In this document: positions 58,360-64,000 of the stretch, in pieces
Position numbering within the stretch: the stretch's first letter is position 1
How the letters are laid out: each line of letters opens with the position of its first letter
DNA from: Isoetes taiwanensis
Taxonomy: Eukaryota > Streptophyta > Lycopodiopsida > Isoetales > Isoetaceae
DNA: 64,000 nt
Assembly (NCBI GenBank): GCA_021234155.1
Contig: JAJEKV010000060.1
Span: 4,486,323-4,550,322, forward strand
Direction of reading: 5' to 3'
The notes under the pieces: model-generated
What the model was told of the DNA's origin: nothing
Databases searched by the model: none
What the model saw: the letters and a program-made list of their open reading frames with translations, nothing else
Program-made: the position numbers and the translations under genes

Positions 58360-59075
58360 CTGTATAGAAAAGGACAGACATTCTACATCCATACTGTTTG
58401 AAGTAATACTAATAAACACACAACAATTAGATAAAATAATCAGAACAGTAAGCCAGAACACACCAACCATTGCAACCTACAAACAAAAACTAAAGTTAGA
58501 ATGCATCTTACCTTTAATAAACAAAAAAATACAGTGTCAAAAACAAAAAAACAAAGTTCCAAACCTTAAAACTTCCACGAAAATTTGCAGAACTTGATCT
58601 TCTCTGAAAAAACGTGTTCACTTGCACACAAGAGCTGCATGCAACTGCAAATAACTCAAGAAACATCTCTGACTACCAATACAGTCGAATAGAGTAAATC
58701 CAACGACTCCACTACACTAAATCCGAAGATTTACCGCCAAAAACAACTGCACATGAGCAGATCTACACAAAAACATGCAAAAAAAAATCCAAAATCACAT
58801 AAATAATCAAGAAAACCGAAAAAAACACAGAAAAATGAAAAGAAAAGTAGTTCAAACTGAAACTTAGATCCTGGCGCCTCGATTGACGCCACTCCGACGT
58901 TTCTTGGCCACACACTGACCGGGACCTAGCCCACGAAAAAAAAGCTCCGGAGCTCCAATCGCCGTAATACACGCGTCGGCAAAAAAAGGAAAAAGGGAAT
59001 AAAACAATTAAAAAAATTATATTTATACCCCTGCCGACGTGGCAGGGGGAATTTCCAGGTGGATGTAGGCCACGT
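58360..59075. other. 5' flank of the recombinase gene
   Basis: A possible further upstream exon is not evident. The AT-rich flank changes abruptly to GC-rich sequence at about 59035. The frames here lack any domain. Confidence 0.4.
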
Positions 59076-59078
59076 AGG

Positions 59079-59134
59079 GGAACTTCCGCCACCTGGTGGT
59101 TTCCGGGTGGAAATCCGCAGGTGGCGGAAGTTCC
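59079..59134. other. 17-bp perfect inverted repeat (hairpin)
   Basis: GGAACTTCCGCCACCTG (59079-59095) and CAGGTGGCGGAAGTTCC (59118-59134) are separated by 22 bases, which include a smaller TTTCC...GGAAA pairing. It lies upstream of the recombinase gene. Confidence 0.9.
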
Positions 59135-59209
59135 GCCCTACTAAAAATAGACAAGTTTCTCCAAATAGACTTGTCTTCCATTATGTCCGGGAAAAGCGGG
59201 GTCAACGTC

Positions 59210-59232
59210 GGCATATTCTAACAGAATATGCC
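59210..59232. other. Palindrome GGCATATTCT-AAC-AGAATATGCC
   Basis: A perfect 10-bp stem with a 3-base loop, followed by TTCAGAATATACCTTAG. The arm GGCATATTC/GAATATGCC is the same as in the nested palindromes at 48.7 kb and similar to that at 56.8 kb, so it may mark the far end of the recombinase element. Confidence 0.85.
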
Positions 59233-59249
59233 TTCAGAATATACCTTAG

Positions 59250-59830
59250 ATATTCATTGTTTTTTGAGTGGAAACAAACAACCTTTTTCGCTTCTCATCT
59301 TGTGAATATAATTCTGATGATGATGATAAGTCTGCCAGTGATTTTGATGGAGATGAAGATTGCATGTACTGGTGTATGGGCCAAAATGTTCCGTTTGATC
59401 TGTTTGTCATTGGGATGTGGAATTACTTTAATCGAGAAGATATGTCAAACAACTTTCTATTTGACAAATATTCAATATGATTCATTCACAGCTTCCCCTT
59501 GCAAGCTTTCTCCAAGTAAACATTTTCATTGTTGAGTTTGACATACCTCTTTTAATAGTTCTCTCTAATGGCAACGGTGCTTTGCAGATGGAAATTTATG
59601 CTGAAAAGTCGTATTTAATTAAAGTGGGACAAATCTTGAATTTTGGGACTCGGACTGAAAATGGGACTCACACACCATAAAAGAAATTTCTGAATTGATT
59701 GCTTGAATAGAATTACACATGACACGCATAGAATTGGGTTACTTGTTTTCCTCATAAATTTTACAAACCACTAGTTGAGAAAGTTTTCAAACTTCTCAAT
59801 ATTATGCACCCTCATACAATGATATAGCAT
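59250..59830. other. No recognisable gene
   Basis: A plus-strand frame at 59268-59480 contains an acidic stretch (NSDDDDKSASDFDGDEDCMY) reminiscent of the N-terminus of a transposase-derived protein, but no domain follows. Confidence 0.35.
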
Positions 59831-59839
59831 GGAGGTTGC

Positions 59840-62538
59840 TCATGGCCTTGTCCATCTCCTTTCTTGGGATCTTGTGTGTGTTGTCTTTTGCAATGTGAGA
59901 ACTTGGATATGACCATACCACACACTCCACCAATTCCCTCCTTTGAGGGTCAGCATAATTTGGCCTCCACTTCTTCTCAAGCCCCAGCGGTGTATTGCTC
60001 CTTCAAGTTGCCCTTCTTGTGCCTCCCAATGGGCTCCCAATATTGAATTTGGAATCCAGGACGCAACTCCTCTCCATCGAGGGCATAGTGGTGGTCACAT
60101 CGAGTGCCACCCCTAACCATATTGGATAGTCCTCATCATCGCCTTACTAGCACAAAGTATCCTTCCTTGATGTCCTCAAAGGGATCCCACTCGGAAGATC
60201 AAACCACTTCGCTTTGAGGCCTTACTTCCCACAAACCACTTGGGACCCAAGTGAGCATTCTTAGGCGTGCTTGCACCTTGAGAACCCTCCCATCTTGACT
60301 CGGCAAGAACCCCGCTCTTAGCTCCCTCCCACATGGTCGGTTTCGGTTTCTAAGCATGTCACAACTTTCTCCCAAGACTTGATTAGGGAGTCCATTTGAT
60401 TTTTCTTAAGAGTGGAGGTGTGCTTTCCATTTCAACATCATCCCAAAGTTATGTAATCCTTGATGCCCTTCACCCGCTTGGCTAGAGTCTTTGACCTGCC
60501 TTGAAGGGAGGTAGTGGTTTTGGCTGCCCTTTAGGAATGAGAACTTCACCAAAAGCACCCCTTTGCCACAACTCGATACCTTGTACAGTGCATCCACAAC
60601 TTGTCACCGGTCTCCACTTATATTGCATGATTGGTATTCCATCCCTAACCCAAAACTTGAATTGAAGTGGCTTTGTGTGTCCTGTCAACTGGTCCTTGCC
60701 ATCTAGCAAGTATCCTTCTACAAATGATTTCCAATCTGCAACCTCATCCATCAAGAAAGCCATTGGGTTGGGGTCAATGCAGCTCTCAAACACATCCATT
60801 AGTTCAGGGAGAGTGGTCACGTTTTCTCTCTTGAGCTTGGTGGAGAAAGTTCCAAAGAATCCATCTATATCATCATCGCATGCCCAACCATCATGAATCC
60901 CACTTTCACAACTTTGAATACTCCCACCGCTGTCCCAAGTATGACATTGCCCCAAACATCCATCTATTCTTGTTTTCTTTCCAACAGTTGTCCAACTGAA
61001 CACATAGCTCCTCGGGCAAAGATTTCTCAAGTAAGGGAAATCATCCCAAGTCCTCCTTGATTCACTAGACACCTTGGATGTGAGCTTTTTTATCTGCCTT
61101 TGGTAACAAAGCGGTTGATCATCCATCAAAGCCTCAAAAATGGGTGCTGAAGGGGAATACCTCCTCCCTTCTATCGATCCTTTCTCTAGTGTTCTCAAGC
61201 ACTTGAAAATAGAGCTCACATGGAAGTTTGGATCATCTCTCCATAGATCAAGCACAAAATGACCATATGTTCCAGTTCCATGACCATGTGTTAATACACC
61301 CGCCAGACTTACTTTCATCTGAAAAGCGTTTTGACAACGCTTGGGTAAAGGATCTAGCTTTGGCAAGAAAGTCTTGTGTTGGTCCATCTTATCATGAATT
61401 ATACACAAAAATTTGTCCGACTGCATCTCAGAAAATGTTCTCCACTGCCAATACAACTGTCTACATGATATTTGGTCCCTTTGGTGATCTGCAAATTGCT
61501 CCCTAATTGCCATTCTTTCTTTCTCTATTGCAGTTGATGCAAGTGTATCCTTGAGTTGAATGCAAGTGTTGCACTTTGAGAATGGCATGTGTTGTAGGAC
61601 ACTCACGTCCGAGAAGTGAGTGCTCCATAACTTGCTGAAATGTGATTGAGAAAGAGGCCTACCTCCAGTAGTTTCTAGGATGGAGTTGACCTCCTTAAGG
61701 CACTCCTTTTGGATATAGTGTTGTGGCAACACTCTTTGCACCACTCGCACACCGTGCTTTCGTTCACCTTCGACTTGTGGGGCATAGATTGAGACATGTA
61801 TCTCACAAAGCTCTCAAGACTGCAATGGCCTTTAGAGTATTTGCTCTAGGTTTCAAAGTGAGTGCATTACCATGTTGGAACAAAGTGTGCCCTTTTCTAA
61901 CCTGATTCCCGATTCGTAAAATGAAGACTTGCTCACCCCAAGAATCCATCTCAATGCTCTCATACATATCTTCATTCCCTCAATTGATATAGCAGCAGTA
62001 CCGTGTGTTTTCATCATCATAGCCGGAATTCCTACACAAGGAGTAAATGAAATTAATCCTATCTTTTGAAGCTGTCCAATGTATTGGGACCTTATCTCAA
62101 GCACGAGGTCATCCACATTGTAATGCACTTTGTGCAATCTAGGTTGCAACACTCTTGTCCCTAATTGCCTCCGGGTTTTCTTTGGTTGGTGCCATACTTT
62201 CCATCCTTTCTAAATATTTGTCACTTCTAGGCCTCTTGGGCACCTTTTGCTGCCTTTTATGAAAGACATAAGCGTCTCTTCCTTGTGATCAAAGGATGCT
62301 CATCGACCACCAAATCTTCCACATGGCCTTGGGTGGGCCTTGGGGTGTGTAGTTCAAGAGGGCATTCTAGAGTATCACCATTCTTGTGTGTAATAAAGGT
62401 AATTGGCCATCTCAACCGAAGCTTGGGACTCCAGCAGCCCCAGCACACAATGCAATCACTAGAGCTTCCACGGGACATGATAGTATCAACTTCGATAAGA
62501 AGCTTCACAATGCCAACTCCAAGATGTTCATCTCCCAA
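59840..62538 (-). pseudogene. Transposase-like plant gene (DUF7869-type), frameshifted
   Basis: Pieces in order: MGDEHLGVGIVKLL... with CWGCWSPKLRLRWPI and ITHKNGDTLECPLELH (62538-62257); HKVHYNVDDLVLEIRSQYIG and MKICMRALRWILGVSKSSF (62152-61853); a 422-codon frame from 61750 with FSKCNTCIQLKDTL, DKFLCIIHDKMDQHKTFLP, GVLTHGHGTGTYGHFVLD, and CDDDIDGFFGTFSTKLKREN. The IIHDKMD segment is the hallmark of an uncharacterised family, often annotated DUF7869, that I associate with moss and fern genomes. It has an RNase-H-like, transposase-derived look. A C-terminal part continues in broken frames to about 59840 (AHWEAQEGQLE). At least three frameshifts break it. The family name is from memory. Confidence 0.65.
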
Positions 62539-62719
62539 ATCTCATCATTCACACTATCAAATGGATCAACTGCGGTTATTATGCCCTCTCAGAATACCGC
62601 CTGCGTTTGCAAGGGTGCAACAAAAGGCAACCCATCTTCCTCCATTGGAGCCCTAGGGCAATGGCCTCCTTTGGAATTCCCCATTCCATTTTACTCATCT
62701 CACATGCTCCCCCAATGAA

Positions 62720-63015
62720 AAAGCTCACATTAAAACCATATAGCCCCAAACACCACAAATATGACCATATGAACCATATAAAACCATACAAACCACACTC
62801 ATATACAAACCATACAACCATATAAAACCATACAAACCACACTCATATACAAACCATATACAAACCATACAACCATATTAACTAAAATCATATAACCATA
62901 TTAAAGCATACAACCACACTCATTCTAAACCATATGTAAACATTGTAACCATTGAAACCATATTAAATACAACCATTGAAACCATATTAAATACAACCAT
63001 TGAAACCTTATTAAA
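62720..63015. repeat. Degenerate CATA/ACCATA satellite
   Basis: Dozens of CATACAACCATAT, AAACCATATTAAA and ACACTCATATACAAACC units lie in a head-to-tail run. It separates the transposase-like gene from the GC-rich promoter-like region at 63.06 kb. Confidence 0.85.
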
Positions 63016-63059
63016 TACACAAGCATATAACCTACCCTTTCATATTTTGTCATGGCCAC

Positions 63060-63500
63060 GTGGCGCCTCTTAGAGGGTGGAAACCGGGCCACGTCCAAGA
63101 ATCCACCGCCACGCCATGGAGGGCATGGCCCACACGTGACAATGGTTTTATTATTGCACTTTTACGAGGTTCGAGGGTGCGGCCGGTAATAATCGCACCC
63201 TCTTCCTCTCCCCCCCATTCTTCCTCCCTGTTTTCTCGATCTCTCTTCCTCCCTGTTTCCTTAGGCCCGCTTTGCCGATCAGCGATCGATCGAACCGAAG
63301 CGATTCCAGCGCCATCTTATGACAAAGAGCTTGGTCGACGGATCGGGGCGCTTCCAGTACCGGGTTCTCGCTAGATTCATTGTTCGAGCTTACCGTTATC
63401 ACCGAGAAGAAAGTGAGGCCCTTTTAGTGCTTTGCTTTTTAGTTTTCCTCGTAAGTCTTTTAGTGCATTTTTTCTTATATTACGTTGTTAGAGGCTCTTA
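63060..63500 (+). promoter_or_regulatory. Probable promoter/5' UTR of the gene at the right edge
   Basis: An abrupt rise in GC with a CT-rich stretch (CCTCTTCCTCTCCCCCCATT) precedes a spliceable leader. CACGTGAC-type G-box sequence is present near 63132. A GAAGAAA/GTGAGG donor at about 63409 could splice to the exon at 63525. Confidence 0.4.
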
Positions 63501-63524
63501 TTAATCCCTCGATACAATTTACAG

Positions 63525-63613
63525 CCCGAAAATCCTTATTCACGCTTTGTCAACGACTATACCCACATGGAAGCGAACCCCGAAGCCTCCTCCTCATCCA
63601 AAGAAATCTTCCG
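63525..63613 (+). CDS. First or second coding exon of a gene running off the window
   Basis: Between TTTACAG and CG/GTATGT the frame is fully open and reads PENPYSRFVNDYTHMEANPE then ASSSSKEIFR. Translation may start at the internal ATG (63567) or in an upstream exon. The following T-rich sequence to the window edge is probably its intron. No family can be named from so little. Confidence 0.45.
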
Positions 63614-64000
63614 GTATGTTTTGTAATATCATACCCTTTTTAATCTCATTTTTTCTGCATTGTTCTCCACTTTTCTCTCAGACCGTTCTCCACTTGTTCT
63701 CTGTTTTCTCATTAATCTTATTAATCTTTGTATTGTTTTCTGTTTTTGTTATCTTTTTCTTGCTTGTGGTTGAATTGAATACATTGTACATGCACAAGTG
63801 AGAATAGTGGTTATAGTAGCAAGCAACCGAGATAGAAATCATCGAGACCTGGTGTTAGGAAGTAAGATATTGCAGAGCATTAATGTAAAAATAACTAGGA
63901 ATGTCTTTCTCCCAAAGAAGAATTGAATTGAATACAAATCCAGAAGTATTGCATTCTTCGAAGCTTTCATGCCAAGTCCAGAGAACTTCTCGACTCATGA

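Overview
The window is nuclear DNA of a land plant, most likely a seed-free plant such as a fern or lycophyte; that lineage is an inference. The evidence is a low-GC, repeat-choked sequence, short GT-AG introns inside every recognisable gene, degenerate PPR and LRR/receptor-kinase pieces, a cytochrome b561/DOMON piece, and a transposase-like gene family I associate with moss and fern genomes. No RNA genes, CRISPR arrays or bacterial operons are seen. Nearly everything is mobile DNA or gene remains. The only host-like loci that could be functional are the kinase near 48 kb (one apparent frameshift) and the exon at the right edge (63.5 kb).

Layout. 1-14.7 kb: tandem and dispersed repeats, a decayed acyl-protein-thioesterase-like copy, a LINE fragment, two exons of exosome subunit RRP41 and an LRR remnant. 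14.7-20.2 kb: four tandem ~850-bp units, each carrying the first ~60 codons of the thioesterase. The first unit is split by a 2.26-kb Helitron (15332-17594) that carries a LINE tail and a >1-kb polypurine tract. 19.7-40.2 kb: three copies (A, B, C) of a ~6-kb segment, each with thioesterase and other gene pieces. Copy A is separated from B by a second, 5.1-kb Helitron (23604-28738) with the same 5' end; it holds a LINE reverse transcriptase and an aldehyde dehydrogenase fragment. Copy C contains a 712-bp hAT-type MITE. Empty sites in sister copies fix the ends of both Helitrons and the MITE to the base.

40.2-43.9 kb: copy C is broken off by an unusual element whose minus-strand, intron-rich gene joins an acidic/basic tail, a ParB-like domain and a beta-class DNA methyltransferase domain. 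47-48.5 kb: the kinase, with a partial copy at 44.3 kb. 48.7-59.3 kb: a region marked by hairpins of a GGGTTGCCC family and by GGCATATTC-type palindromes. It contains a small element with inverted ends, remnants of cytochrome b561/DOMON, amidase, PPR and receptor-kinase genes, and a multi-exon Crypton-like tyrosine recombinase (56.8-58.4 kb). 59.8-62.5 kb: a decayed transposase-like gene.

The most interesting candidates are the ParB-methyltransferase gene and the Crypton-like recombinase. Both are intron-rich, both are bordered by related hairpins, and the two lie 13 kb apart. They may belong to one family of large eukaryotic elements, but that link is inferred, not shown.
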